In this document: positions 9,125-17,830 of the stretch, piece by piece
How positions within the stretch are numbered: position 1 is the stretch's first letter
How the letters are laid out: every line of letters begins with the position of its first letter
Assembly (NCBI RefSeq): GCF_900102795.1
Contig: NZ_FMWG01000004.1
Coordinates: forward strand, 310,001 to 374,000
DNA length: 64,000 bases
Direction of reading: 5' to 3'
Origin: Epibacterium ulvae
GTDB taxonomy: Bacteria > Pseudomonadota > Alphaproteobacteria > Rhodobacterales > Rhodobacteraceae
Program-made: the position numbers and the translations under genes
The notes under the pieces: generated by a model
What the model saw: the letters and a program-made list of their open reading frames with translations, nothing else
Told to the model about the DNA's origin: nothing
Databases searched by the model: none

Positions 9125-10360
9125 TTAGTTCAGGAAGCCTTTTTCTTTCGCAGCAGCGATGTATGACGCTTCAACATCTGCCAACGCCTGTTCCGCAGTC
9201 TCTTTCCCTTGCAGGAAGTCTGTCAGCTCATCTCCCAATGCGGTGTGCATCAGCCCCATGAAAGGGATCATTGGGTAAGGTTTTGTTTTGCCTGCGGCTG
9301 TTGCGAACACACCGGCAGACGCAGGCGCGGGCTCATAACCTTCGACGAGCCAAACCGCTGCGTCGTTATTGGCCTTGACCACTTCGGTGCTGATGCCGTT
9401 CAGCATCGCAACAAAGCTGGCTTCAGCGTCTTCATCGCTGGCGTTACTCGCAATCGCAAACCCATCCCACCATAGGGTTGATGCAGGAATGTCACCGCCT
9501 CCAACAGTTGGGGATGCAATCAACGAGGTGTTGCTGACGATATCTTCGGACGATCCTTCATCGTCCAGAATTCCAGTCCCGCGTGAGCCCCAGAGATGTG
9601 CCATTGCGATCTCACCTGCTTCCCATGACGCTTGAACCGCATTGGAATCAAAGGTCAAATAGTCGGGGTTGGACAGTTCGGTCAGCGCTTTTAATGTATT
9701 CAGCGCTGCAACACCGGCTTCGTTGTTAACTGTAGGTTCAGCAGTGCCCGATTTGAAGAATTGACCACCGTGGCCCAAGTACATATTTACGAATTCTTCG
9801 CCCAGGTTCCAACCCGTTTGGCTGGTGGTGGCAAAGGGATGGTCCATCAGGCCTGCGTCTTTGATGGCCTTGCCCGCAGCAATGACTTCTTCATAGGTTT
9901 CAGGCGCGTCCAGGCCGACCTTTTCAAGAATATCATCGCGTACAAACAGGTGCTGCGCGTTTGCCATAAAGGCAATCGCCATGACTTTACCATCAACCGT
10001 GATCAATTGGTTTTTGCTCAGGTGCTGGCCGTGCTTCGCGATCAAATCGTCCAGCGGCCGGATCAGATTGTCGCTCAGCAGAGGTACGATTGCGGCGTTT
10101 GTGGTGGTGACAGCACTGTATTGCGCGGGATTTGCTGTTAAGGCGGCAACCTGGAGTTCGCGATAATCTTTGTTCAGGTTGCTTTCAACGGTAACACCAT
10201 CGTCTGCGCAGGCCTTTGCGCCATCGGTAACAGCTTGGATTGCTGCAAATTCGTTGCCAAGGATGCTGACATTACCATTTGAAATTCCACAGCCTGCAAA
10301 GGCGGTTGTACCCATCAGAATAGCTGCAGCGCTTATCATTGAAACTTTTTGAATAGACAT
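9125..10360 (-). CDS. ABC transporter extracellular solute-binding protein (family 1)
   Basis: A 411-residue periplasmic binding protein. The N-terminus (MSIQKVSMISAAAILMGTTA) is a signal peptide with a likely cut after F-A near residue 23. The mature part has the two-lobe organisation of CUT1 sugar-binding proteins, with Trp-rich ligand regions (L-W-W-D-G-F-A near residue 300). I chose ATG at 10360 because GGGAGACAG precedes it; an in-frame upstream Met at 10393 has no such site and spoils the signal peptide. It lies between the ATPase and permease genes of the same operon and determines the substrate of the cluster. Confidence 0.9.
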   Translation of the reverse strand: MSIQKVSMISAAAILMGTTAFAGCGISNGNVSILGNEFAAIQAVTDGAKACADDGVTVESNLNKDYRELQVAALTANPAQYSAVTTTNAAIVPLLSDNLIRPLDDLIAKHGQHLSKNQLITVDGKVMAIAFMANAQHLFVRDDILEKVGLDAPETYEEVIAAGKAIKDAGLMDHPFATTSQTGWNLGEEFVNMYLGHGGQFFKSGTAEPTVNNEAGVAALNTLKALTELSNPDYLTFDSNAVQASWEAGEIAMAHLWGSRGTGILDDEGSSEDIVSNTSLIASPTVGGGDIPASTLWWDGFAIASNASDEDAEASFVAMLNGISTEVVKANNDAAVWLVEGYEPAPASAGVFATAAGKTKPYPMIPFMGLMHTALGDELTDFLQGKETAEQALADVEASYIAAAKEKGFLN

Positions 10361-10444
10361 TTCTGTCTCCCTGTTCTGGATCAAAATTTGCACAAATGAC
10401 CCGGTTGGCCTTCGCTGTACACACGAAGACTTTTGTTTGGGGTG

Positions 10445-11497
10445 TTAACCCCCCAATCGCGCGCCATCCTCTGCGTTGAAGAGATGGCAAATCTCACTCG
10501 GAATACGGATCGAAACAGTGTCGCCAATGGCCGCACGGAAGGTTTTATCCGCTTTAACCGACACCAGCGCTTCGCCAACACGGACCGACACCATGGTGGC
10601 ATCGCCCAAAAGTTCCAGCGTGTAAATTGGAGCATTGATCTGCCCCTGCGCTTCTCCCGCCAAAGATGCATCCTCGGCGCGGAAGCCCAGCGTGAGCGGC
10701 CCATCTGGCGCGTTCAATCCGGTGATTTCAACATGTTCTGCGATAAAGGTTCCGGCACTAACGGTCCCCTTCATCAAATTCATGGCGGGTGAACCGATGA
10801 AGCTGGCCACAAAAGCATTGGCGGGGCGATCATAGATTTCAGTCGGAGACCCCACTTGCTGAACCACGCCACCTTTCATGACAACCACACGATCCGCCAA
10901 TGTCATCGCTTCAATCTGATCGTGGGTCACATAGATCGTGGTAACCGCCAGTTCATGGCTCAGGTTCTTAATTTGCGCACGCGTAGATACGCGAAGCTTG
11001 GCATCAAGATTCGACAGCGGTTCATCCATCAAGAACACATTTGGCTCACGGACAATCGCACGTGCCAGGGCCACACGCTGTCGCTGACCGCCAGACAGTT
11101 CAGCGGGTTTGCGGTGCAAAAATTCGTCCAGCTCAACCATGGCTGAGGCACGGCGTACTTTGGCATCGTGCGTGGCTGGGTCGATCCCGCGCACTTTGAG
11201 TGGAAAGCGAATGTTCTCATAAACGTTCATATTGGGATAAAGCGCATAAGACTGGAACACCATCGCCACATCGCGGTCTTTAGGTTCCAGATCATTTACG
11301 GTAGTGCCATCGATTAAGATCTCACCTTCGGTCACATCCTCAAGCCCGGCAATCATCCGCATCGTCGTTGTCTTGCCGCAACCGGATGGGCCAAGCAGAA
11401 CCAGAAACTCTTTATCTGCAATCGTCAGATCAAAGTTTTCGACACCAACAAAAGATCCCCAACGCTTTCCCACGTTGCGCAGTTGAATTTCAGCCAT
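10445..11497 (-). CDS. ABC transporter ATP-binding protein (UgpC/MalK type)
   Basis: A 350-residue ATPase: Walker A G-P-S-G-C-G-K-T-T near residue 38, signature L-S-G-G-Q-R-Q-R near 135, Walker B F-L-M-D-E-P, H-loop T-H-D-Q near 190, and a C-terminal MalK-type regulatory (TOBE) domain from about 240. It energises the two permeases downstream. ATG at 11497 is preceded by GGGAGA; the in-frame ATG at 11524 falls inside the LacI-type operator and is not used. It is the first gene of the leftward operon, so its promoter is the operator-bearing divergent region. Confidence 0.92.
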   Translation of the reverse strand: MAEIQLRNVGKRWGSFVGVENFDLTIADKEFLVLLGPSGCGKTTTMRMIAGLEDVTEGEILIDGTTVNDLEPKDRDVAMVFQSYALYPNMNVYENIRFPLKVRGIDPATHDAKVRRASAMVELDEFLHRKPAELSGGQRQRVALARAIVREPNVFLMDEPLSNLDAKLRVSTRAQIKNLSHELAVTTIYVTHDQIEAMTLADRVVVMKGGVVQQVGSPTEIYDRPANAFVASFIGSPAMNLMKGTVSAGTFIAEHVEITGLNAPDGPLTLGFRAEDASLAGEAQGQINAPIYTLELLGDATMVSVRVGEALVSVKADKTFRAAIGDTVSIRIPSEICHLFNAEDGARLGG

Positions 11498-11516
11498 GTC
11501 GTCTCCCTGACGGTAT

Positions 11517-11536
11517 TTTTGCATACGTTTGCAAAA
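11517..11536. promoter_or_regulatory. LacI-type operator 1
   Basis: Near-perfect 20-base palindrome TTTTGCATACGTTTGCAAAA with central CG, 19 bases upstream of the ATPase start. Central CG palindromes of this length are typical of LacI-family regulators. Confidence 0.7.
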
Positions 11537-11569
11537 TGCTAATGTGCTAGCAACACTTCAGGCAAGACA

Positions 11570-11591
11570 TTTTTGCATACGTATGCAAAAA
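11570..11591. promoter_or_regulatory. LacI-type operator 2
   Basis: Perfect 22-base palindrome with half-site TTTTTGCATAC, the same sequence as operator 1 with one position corrected. Centre-to-centre spacing to operator 1 is 54 bases, about five helical turns, which would suit looping or cooperative binding and control of both divergent arms. Confidence 0.75.
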
Positions 11592-11660
11592 TAGTCTGGA
11601 AAAGATGAGTCTCCAGCATATCTGGTGGAGGGCTAGGTGCTGAGACGAAAGGAAAAATAG

Positions 11661-12662
11661 GTGTCCGTTCAGGAAAGCAAAAAAATTGTGCGGGCCTTTA
11701 TCCAGCAAATGGATCAGGCTCAACTCAAAGACGTGGACGCCGTTTGTAAAGCGTCTTGTGCGCAGAATATTCACTGGCGCGGGTATCATCCGTTCAACGA
11801 GATTCGCGATATTCAGACGGTATCGGAACAGTTTTGGCGCCCCTTAAAGGCAAGCTTCACGGGACTGACACACCGCTTGGACGTGTTTATGTCCGGCGAA
11901 AACATGTATGAAACACCCGGGGGTACTTGGGTGGTGACCATGGGCCATTTGATGGGCTTGTTTGATCAACCGTGGCTGGGCATTCCTGCCACGGGCAAAC
12001 TGGCTTTTCTCCGGTTTTGTGCGTTTCACCGGGTTGACGGCGATAAGATTGTCGAAACGGCTATGTATTTCGATCTGCCACATCTGATGGAGCAGGCGGG
12101 ATTGCTGCCGTTCCCGGTACAAACTGCAGCACAATTGGTGCAGCCTGGTCCTGCCACCCATGATGGATTGATGTTTGATAACCAGCCTCAGCACGAAGCT
12201 GAGAAAACGCTGGCGATTATCAATGCGATGGTCTCAGATCTTGGCCAATGGCAATCGGGTCTGCCATTGGAGGAAGAGCTGGCGCGCACATGGCACCCCG
12301 ACATGCTGTGGTGGGGACCGACCGGCATTGGCGCAACCTACACCATTCCGCGATACGCGCGACAGCATGCAGGTCCGTTTCGTTCCGGGTTCAAAGATCG
12401 ATCAGGAACCGGGCATATCTGCCGAATTGCCGAAGGCCACTACGGAGGATTCTTTGGCTGGCCCAATTTCACTGCAGTGCCCACAGGTGGGTTCATGGGC
12501 ATGCCGGCCACGGAAAAGCCCGGCGAGTTCCGCGTCATCGACATCTATCGGCGCGAAGGAGATAAGCTGAAAGAGAACTGGGTATTCATAGATCTGCTAC
12601 ATTTTTGGAAATCACAGGGTGTCGATATTTTGGAACGCACAACGGGGATTTCAACGATATGA
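11661..12662 (+). CDS. Tandem SnoaL/NTF2-like protein
   Basis: A 333-residue protein with two SnoaL-like halves. It belongs to the same sub-family as the double protein at 4036: both contain W-L-G-I-P-A-T-G-like/W-L-N-I-P-P-T-G motifs in the first half and E-N-W-V-F-I-D-L-L-H in the second. The start is GTG, with GAAAGGA upstream. It is the first gene of the rightward arm, 69 bases after operator 2, and overlaps the amidohydrolase start by ATGA. Duplicated double-domain paralogues on both arms suggest they act on related intermediates of one pathway or form hetero-oligomers. Confidence 0.78.
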   Translation: MSVQESKKIVRAFIQQMDQAQLKDVDAVCKASCAQNIHWRGYHPFNEIRDIQTVSEQFWRPLKASFTGLTHRLDVFMSGENMYETPGGTWVVTMGHLMGLFDQPWLGIPATGKLAFLRFCAFHRVDGDKIVETAMYFDLPHLMEQAGLLPFPVQTAAQLVQPGPATHDGLMFDNQPQHEAEKTLAIINAMVSDLGQWQSGLPLEEELARTWHPDMLWWGPTGIGATYTIPRYARQHAGPFRSGFKDRSGTGHICRIAEGHYGGFFGWPNFTAVPTGGFMGMPATEKPGEFRVIDIYRREGDKLKENWVFIDLLHFWKSQGVDILERTTGISTI

Positions 12663-13531
12663 AAATTGATGCGCATCACCACCTTTGGGATCTGAACGCC
12701 GTCCATTACCCATGGTTGATGGCAAAAGGCGAGCCGCGATTTTTTGGCGACCCAGCGCCAATTCAACGCGATTACTTACTGGAAGAATTTACACGGGATG
12801 CCAAAGCGCAAGGGTTTGAAGGATCCGTTCATATTCAGGTTGGCTCTGCCGATCCATTGGCCGAGGCGCAGTGGGTACAATCGGTTGCCGACGCCAATCC
12901 AGACTGGCCGATGGTACAGGTTGCGTTTTGTGATCTCACGGCGCCAGACGCCGAAGCGCAGTTGGACGCGCTTCAGGATTTACCAACAGTGCGCGGCGTG
13001 CGCCAAATTATCGGACGTGCCCCCGGCGAAGACGCGGTGACGGGCACCAATGCGTTGCTAGACAACCCTATGTTCTTAGCGCGATTGCAAGGTTTGGCAA
13101 AGCGCGGGTTGAGCTTTGATCTACAATTGCTTCCTGAGCTGATGCAGCAAACCGCAGCGGTGATGGCCCGCGCAACTGATACTCAGGTTGCTCTGTGCCA
13201 CGCGGGATCCCCACATGATCGCAGCCCAGAAGGCTTGAGCTATTGGGCGCAGCAGCTGTCCTACCTGTCTGAGCTGCCGAATGTGGCGTGCAAACTGTCC
13301 GGACTTGGCATGTTTGAGCCGCACTGGAACGCGCAAAGCGTTGCACCGATTGTTGAAACGATCCTTTCGCAGTTCTCTCCTAAGCGCTGCATGGTCGGTT
13401 CTAACTTTCCTGTGGATTCACTAAATGCAAACTACGATGTGCTGATGGAAAACTATCGCACGCTCGTTCCTCAAGCAGACGTTGAGGATGTTTTTGGTTC
13501 GACCGCATCATGGTTTTATGGATTGCGGTAA
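12659..13531 (+). CDS. Amidohydrolase family 2 protein (fuconolactonase/PDC-lactonase type)
   Basis: A 290-residue TIM-barrel metal-dependent hydrolase. It begins MKIDAHHHLWDL (H-x-H metal ligands), has L-C-H-A-G near residue 180, and ends with G-S-N-F-P-V-D, the segment carrying the catalytic Asp in this family (usually G-S-D-W-P-V). Relatives hydrolyse sugar lactones or 2-pyrone-4,6-dicarboxylate. Start chosen at the ATGA overlap with the preceding SnoaL gene. Lactone hydrolysis after oxidation by the HDH-like or SDR enzyme would fit a sugar-like pathway; this is inference. Confidence 0.85.
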   Translation: MKIDAHHHLWDLNAVHYPWLMAKGEPRFFGDPAPIQRDYLLEEFTRDAKAQGFEGSVHIQVGSADPLAEAQWVQSVADANPDWPMVQVAFCDLTAPDAEAQLDALQDLPTVRGVRQIIGRAPGEDAVTGTNALLDNPMFLARLQGLAKRGLSFDLQLLPELMQQTAAVMARATDTQVALCHAGSPHDRSPEGLSYWAQQLSYLSELPNVACKLSGLGMFEPHWNAQSVAPIVETILSQFSPKRCMVGSNFPVDSLNANYDVLMENYRTLVPQADVEDVFGSTASWFYGLR

Positions 13532-13866
13532 GCCTTTTTTGCATAGTCTTGCCTGTTATCAAAATGTGCCATACCCGTTTCCAGAACCTCAACTAACATC
13601 GCAGCAATCAGGCCAAGCGGAAGTAGACGCACATATACATCGTAATCGTGATCCAGTTGCCGCAAGATGAACCGTCCATTTTGGCAACACCAGTTGCAGC
13701 GGCGACTGATTTGTTGACCAAACCACCTTAAATAGCATCGAACATTGCGCGATGATCACCCATAGTATTCATGATGATCTCTCCTGCATCTGGACGCTGA
13801 ACAATCAGCAGTTCAAATGCAGGCACTTCTGGCAAATCAAAACGTCACTCCCATTTTGAAAAATCT
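13532..13866 (-). pseudogene. Gene-free stretch with unidentified decayed coding remnants
   Basis: No intact gene. On the leftward strand several open blocks in different frames look protein-like but are broken by stops. One contains L-P-E-V-P-A-F-E-L-L-I-V-Q-R-P-D-A-G-E-I-I (about 13770-13835); after a stop the frame continues with G-G-L-V-N-K-S-V-A-A-A-T-G. A third block in another frame (about 13535-13670) reads L-P-L-G-L-I-A-A-M-L-V-E-V-L-E-T-G. I do not recognise the parent gene or genes. It marks the boundary between the SnoaL cluster and the TRAP cluster. Confidence 0.35.
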
Positions 13867-15174
13867 TTAGCTTCCAAACATTGAATTGGGCAAATAAAGC
13901 GCGAGGGACGGAAAGACCAACAAGATGATTAGCGTCGCAAACATCGCAATCCAGAATGGCCAGATCCCGCGGAAAATTTGATTGATTGGTACGTCGGGTG
14001 CAATACTTTTTACGATAAACACATTCATCCCAACAGGTGGTGATATCAAACCCATCTCAAGGGCGATCACAGCAAGGACGCCAAACAGGATCATATCTAC
14101 ACCCAAAGGCTCAAGGATAGGTTGCACCAACGGGATAGTCAGCACCAGCATCGCAAACCCATCCAGGAACATACCCAGAATGATGAACATTAAGAGAAAT
14201 GCGATTACGACCTGCGTGCCTGTCAAACCGAGTTCGTTTACCCATAGCGACAGCGCATAGGTAACACCTGTGAACCCTACAAAGGTTTTGAACACAAACG
14301 CACCAAACAGGATCAAGTAAACCGTGCCTGTAGCGCGTAAAGTTTGGCCAAAAACCTGCACAATGTTCTCGCGAGTCATTCTGCGGCGATAGACAGTCAC
14401 CAGAAAGGCCAGAAACGCTCCAAACCCGGCGGCTTCGGTTGCGGAGAACACACCGGTATAGATTCCACCAATGGTCAGGAATATGATCCCGACAATGGTA
14501 GATGAAGCCCAAAGAGCCTTCCATTTTTCCAAGGCGCTCATCGTGTCATCTGTCGCAGGTGCCTTCGAGCGGTCAAGCGTGACGGTAATCCAAATTGCGG
14601 CAATGAAAAGCAGGGTCAGCAATAGCCCTGGCACAACACCCGCGAGAAATAGCCGTCCAATGCTTTCTTCCGTCAGGATCGCATAGACAACGAACCCAGC
14701 AGAGGGAGGGATCAAAATCCCAAGCGTGCCGCCCGCTGCAATCGCACCTGTCGCCAGCCCATCATGATAGTTAAACCGTTTCATTTCAGGCAGCGACACA
14801 CGTCCCATCGTCATCGCCGAGGCCAAAGACGATCCTGACAAAGCAGAAAAACCAGCACAGCCCACAACCGCTGCAGAGGCCAACCCACCACGAAAGCGCC
14901 CAAGCCAGGCATGGGCTGCGCCATAGATTTCTCGGCTCATCCCAGACACCCCGGCCAAATTACCCATAAGCACGAACAGGGGAATGATTGTTAGGGGATA
15001 AGACGTGGCCTCAGAGAAAATCTCTCCCGCGAGTTTTGGCAAAGCAGCAGCCGGACGAACCATATAAATTCCAACCGTTCCCACCAACATCATGGCGATG
15101 CCTACAGGCATTCGTAAGTAAAGCAGGATCAGAAGCGACACGAACCCGAGTATAGCAAGCGTAATAAGATCCAT
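13867..15174 (-). CDS. dctM: TRAP transporter large permease (DctM)
   Basis: A 435-residue very hydrophobic protein with about 12 membrane segments, the ion-coupled translocation subunit of a TRAP importer. DctM signatures include F-S-A-L-S-G-S-S-L-A-S-A near residue 100 and G-I-L-I-P-P-S-A-G near 155, plus a late P-P-V-G-M-N. I used ATG at 15174 (MDLITLAIL), two bases after the small-subunit stop; a longer in-frame start at 15309 would overlap that gene completely in sequence logic and adds no membrane segment. It is the last gene of the operon dctP-dctQ-dctM. Confidence 0.92.
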   Translation of the reverse strand: MDLITLAILGFVSLLILLYLRMPVGIAMMLVGTVGIYMVRPAAALPKLAGEIFSEATSYPLTIIPLFVLMGNLAGVSGMSREIYGAAHAWLGRFRGGLASAAVVGCAGFSALSGSSLASAMTMGRVSLPEMKRFNYHDGLATGAIAAGGTLGILIPPSAGFVVYAILTEESIGRLFLAGVVPGLLLTLLFIAAIWITVTLDRSKAPATDDTMSALEKWKALWASSTIVGIIFLTIGGIYTGVFSATEAAGFGAFLAFLVTVYRRRMTRENIVQVFGQTLRATGTVYLILFGAFVFKTFVGFTGVTYALSLWVNELGLTGTQVVIAFLLMFIILGMFLDGFAMLVLTIPLVQPILEPLGVDMILFGVLAVIALEMGLISPPVGMNVFIVKSIAPDVPINQIFRGIWPFWIAMFATLIILLVFPSLALYLPNSMFGS

Positions 15175-15176
15175 GA

Positions 15177-15683
15177 TCAAGCGCCTTTTCCTAAGAGAAA
15201 TTGTAGTGTGCGCAGCGCAAAGAAAAGCGCAGTTAGGGCGCAGGCGACGGCAAGGATATAATAGAACGGCGTATGCTCGATCCCGAGGTTCGACGTAATT
15301 GCACCACACTCCAATCCGCAGCCACCCTTTTTGACCAGGGCACGGACCGCCGTTGCCAGAATGGCAAAAGAGAGAAAGTGCACAGCAATATCCGAATAAC
15401 GCAGAAAGCGTGCCGATACGTGCCGTTCTATGAGTTCGATTGTTACGTGGGCCCCATGGAGGGCCCCGTAAAAGATTGCGCAGGCCACGACCACAGAAGC
15501 TCCCAGCACCTGCAAGTCTTCGATACCAAACAAGGCATCGTTCAGAACATACCTCCAGAAGACGCTGACGACAGTCAGGACCATCATGAAAAAGATGCCC
15601 AGACCTCCAATGAAGCAGGCGATAGCACCCAGTTTGTTCATTATGCCTGCAAGCGGCAGTTTTTCCGTATCGTGGCCTGACAT
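15177..15683 (-). CDS. dctQ: TRAP transporter small permease (DctQ)
   Basis: A 168-residue membrane protein with four hydrophobic segments and the DctQ pattern R-Y-V-L-N-D-A-L-F-G-I-E-D-L-Q in the first loop. A periplasmic loop near residues 115-125 has two Cys (G-G-C-G-L-E-C-G). It pairs with DctM in the inner membrane and lies four bases after dctP. The TRAP system takes up organic acids or related solutes using an ion gradient. Confidence 0.9.
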   Translation of the reverse strand: MSGHDTEKLPLAGIMNKLGAIACFIGGLGIFFMMVLTVVSVFWRYVLNDALFGIEDLQVLGASVVVACAIFYGALHGAHVTIELIERHVSARFLRYSDIAVHFLSFAILATAVRALVKKGGCGLECGAITSNLGIEHTPFYYILAVACALTALFFALRTLQFLLGKGA

Positions 15684-15687
15684 GGGC

Positions 15688-16671
15688 TTAGTCCTTGCCC
15701 AGTTTGGCGATCACATCACCAATGGTTGTGTCACCCGCTGGGTTGGCTTTCACCGCCTCCATAACCTCTGCAACGATTGCATCCATCTTGCTGCGCTCGT
15801 CATCAGACAGGGTGATCACTTCAAGACCTTTTTCTGTCGCATGCTTCAGAGCCTTTTGACCGATGGCCGCATATGTCTTGGCCGCCTTCATTGACAGATC
15901 CGAATCCGCGATCTTATCGATCGCTGCGCGCTCGTCATCGCTCAGACCATCATAGACATCTTGATTCATCAATACGACGAAAGTAGACGGCCCGCCTGGG
16001 AACCAAGTGGTTACAAACTCTCCGGGCTCGTCCAGTTTGAACGACAGAATGCCTGATGGATCAATCATCACGCCGTCTGCAATCCCATTTGCAAGAGCTT
16101 GGTTCACTTCGGTCACCGGGATTGCAACTGTGGAGGCGCCAAGCGCTTCGACAAATGGAATTGCGGTCGGGTCAGAAACGCGAATTTTCATGCCTTTCAC
16201 GTCCTCAACCGAACGCACCGCTTTGTCACGTGTGATCAAGACAGGTGGCGAATTCGTCCAGAAACCTAAGACCTTGCCTTTGAATTCCGCTTCGAGTTCA
16301 TCGCGGGCGGAACGTACCGCATTTGTACATTCTTCTGCCGTCTCGCATAGGTTCGGAAGGCCTATCACAGATGTCTTCTGAAACAAACGGTTTGAAAAGT
16401 TTGGTAACATAAACACAACATCCGCTACCCCATCCAGCAGAACAGAATATTGCGCAGGAGGGCTGGCATTCAATGCACCCCCCGGAAAATGCTGCACCTT
16501 CAAAGACCCACCAGTTTCCGTTTCAACCATTTCACTGAAAGGTGTCAGGAAGGCTTTTGCCATCGGGTGATTGGTCCCCATGAAATAAGCCATAGAAAGC
16601 GTGTCTGCTTGCGCAAGAGGCGCTGCTAGAACGGCCGTCACAAGTGCCGCTGTTCTCATCACTCTTTTCAT
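15688..16671 (-). CDS. dctP: TRAP transporter solute-binding protein (DctP)
   Basis: A 327-residue periplasmic binding protein. N-terminal signal peptide (MKRVMRTAALVTAVLAAPLA, cut after Q-A near residue 22). The region around residue 160 (K-G-M-K-I-R-V-S-D-P) contains the conserved Arg that binds the substrate carboxylate in DctP proteins. ATG at 16671 is preceded by GGAG nine bases upstream and gives a clean leader; the in-frame ATG at 16698 does not. First gene of the leftward TRAP operon. Carboxylate substrate expected; identity unknown. Confidence 0.9.
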   Translation of the reverse strand: MKRVMRTAALVTAVLAAPLAQADTLSMAYFMGTNHPMAKAFLTPFSEMVETETGGSLKVQHFPGGALNASPPAQYSVLLDGVADVVFMLPNFSNRLFQKTSVIGLPNLCETAEECTNAVRSARDELEAEFKGKVLGFWTNSPPVLITRDKAVRSVEDVKGMKIRVSDPTAIPFVEALGASTVAIPVTEVNQALANGIADGVMIDPSGILSFKLDEPGEFVTTWFPGGPSTFVVLMNQDVYDGLSDDERAAIDKIADSDLSMKAAKTYAAIGQKALKHATEKGLEVITLSDDERSKMDAIVAEVMEAVKANPAGDTTIGDVIAKLGKD

Positions 16672-16728
16672 CTTCAGTACTCCAACTGTTGGTTTCAAGC
16701 GAGGGGAGTGCCTGGTTTCCAGGTCATA

Positions 16729-16795
16729 TAGTTATCATACGCAACTATCTCTAGAGAGATTAGTTACGTCAAGAAATTATTTACATTCGCAACTA
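16729..16795. promoter_or_regulatory. Repeated half-sites in the dctP/marR divergent region
   Basis: CATACGCAACTA (16736-16747) and CATTCGCAACTA (16784-16795) form a direct repeat 48 bases apart. The first is also part of an inverted pair TAGTT...AACTA (16729-16747), and TTAGTTACG lies between them. This could bind the adjacent MarR-like regulator and overlap the dctP promoter. Confidence 0.45.
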
Positions 16796-16901
16796 ATGGC
16801 AGTTACACTCGCCTCAATGTTTGGTAAGACCTGCGCACAAAAGCCAAAGATCACCCACATTAGTTAAACGATTACAGATACTTATTTTATATTCAAAAAT
16901 G

Positions 16902-17231
16902 ATGTCGAAAATTTATATCCATGGCGCATACGCCTTGCATCAACGGCTTGGCTATCGATTGAGGCGTCTTTCAAACCTTATGAAAGCCCGGTTAGACATG
17001 AATCTAGCCCCACTAGGGGTCTCACGTCTTGACTCGTGTGCTCTGTCGGGAGTCGGCTTGAAACACATCTGTACACCGAGTGGTATCGCTGATCACATTG
17101 GCATCACAAGGCAAGCCACATCGCTGCTACTGCTCCAAGTGCGCAATGACGGGTTGATTGAGCAAAGTTTCGAGGAAACAGATGACCGCTCGCGGCGATT
17201 GGGACTGACCAAAAAAGGCCAAGAAGTTTGA
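16902..17231 (+). pseudogene. MarR-family regulator, C-terminally truncated by an IS5 remnant
   Basis: About 109 residues starting MSKIYIHGAYALHQRLGYRL. The winged-helix region is present: I-A-D-H-I-G-I-T-R-Q-A-T-S-L-L-L recognition segment and the wing D-D-R-S-R-R-L-G-L-T-K-K-G. MarR proteins then continue about 30-40 residues through the dimerisation helix; here the frame stops right after K-K-G-Q-E-V. From that point the opposite strand codes for the C-terminal part of an IS5-type transposase. The gene was therefore probably cut by insertion. It is divergent from the TRAP operon, which may have lost its control. Confidence 0.65.
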
Positions 17232-17830
17232 CGCAGTTCACCTTTTTCTCTGCGTGGCTTGGACGGTGATAACCGGTTAGTTTTCGCCACAAAGCCTGCT
17301 CTAGATATTTGCAGGCTCTTAAGGCTTAGTTTGGCGCAACAGCGCCAGCTGTCGCTGGCTTGCCAAAGCTGCGCATTCTTACGCGGAGGAATAATGGCAT
17401 CTGCGCGTGTCATAGGCCCCAATGCCGGTGGTCGGGGCGATCTTTTGATCCGGTGGAATTTGCGCCAACAGGTCGGGCAGTGTTGGGGCGTCGCCGACGT
17501 TGCTTGTCGTGATCTCGACCCCGCTGAATCCCAGTATTTTTCATCCACCCCAAAGTGAAGCGTTCACCACAGGCGCTTTTTACTTCTGCTATGCTTGCGA
17601 GCGTTTGATTCACCCTCGGCCTGGACCCCGGTGCATCAATCCGCAGATGCAGCAACCCAGATCCGCCACACTCGCAGCCGCCGAGATTCTGCGGCAGCGT
17701 GAGGTCAATAGGCAAAAGACAGCGCATTTGAGGAACTCTCGGCTTTTTTGCAGGAAAAATGGGCCAGTCGACAGCATCACCTGGCTTATCTGGCGTTCAT
17801 TCAGGAGGTCAGCGTGACGGCCGTGTTGCT
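17228..17830 (-). mobile_element. Decayed IS5-family transposase remnant
   Basis: Read leftward, successive frames give recognisable IS5 transposase blocks in the right order: L-L-H-L-R-I-D then S/C-T-G-V-Q-A-E-G-E-S-N-A-R-K-H, then F-G-V-D-E-K-Y-W, then V-E-I-T-T-S-N-V-G-D-A-P-T-L-P-D-L-L-A-Q-I, then I-I-P-P-R-K-N-A, and finally T-G-Y-H-R-P-S-H-A-E-K-K-V-N-C-V-K-L-L-G. The reading frame changes at least three times and a stop interrupts it, so it is inactive. The low-coordinate end abuts the truncated MarR gene. Confidence 0.7.
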
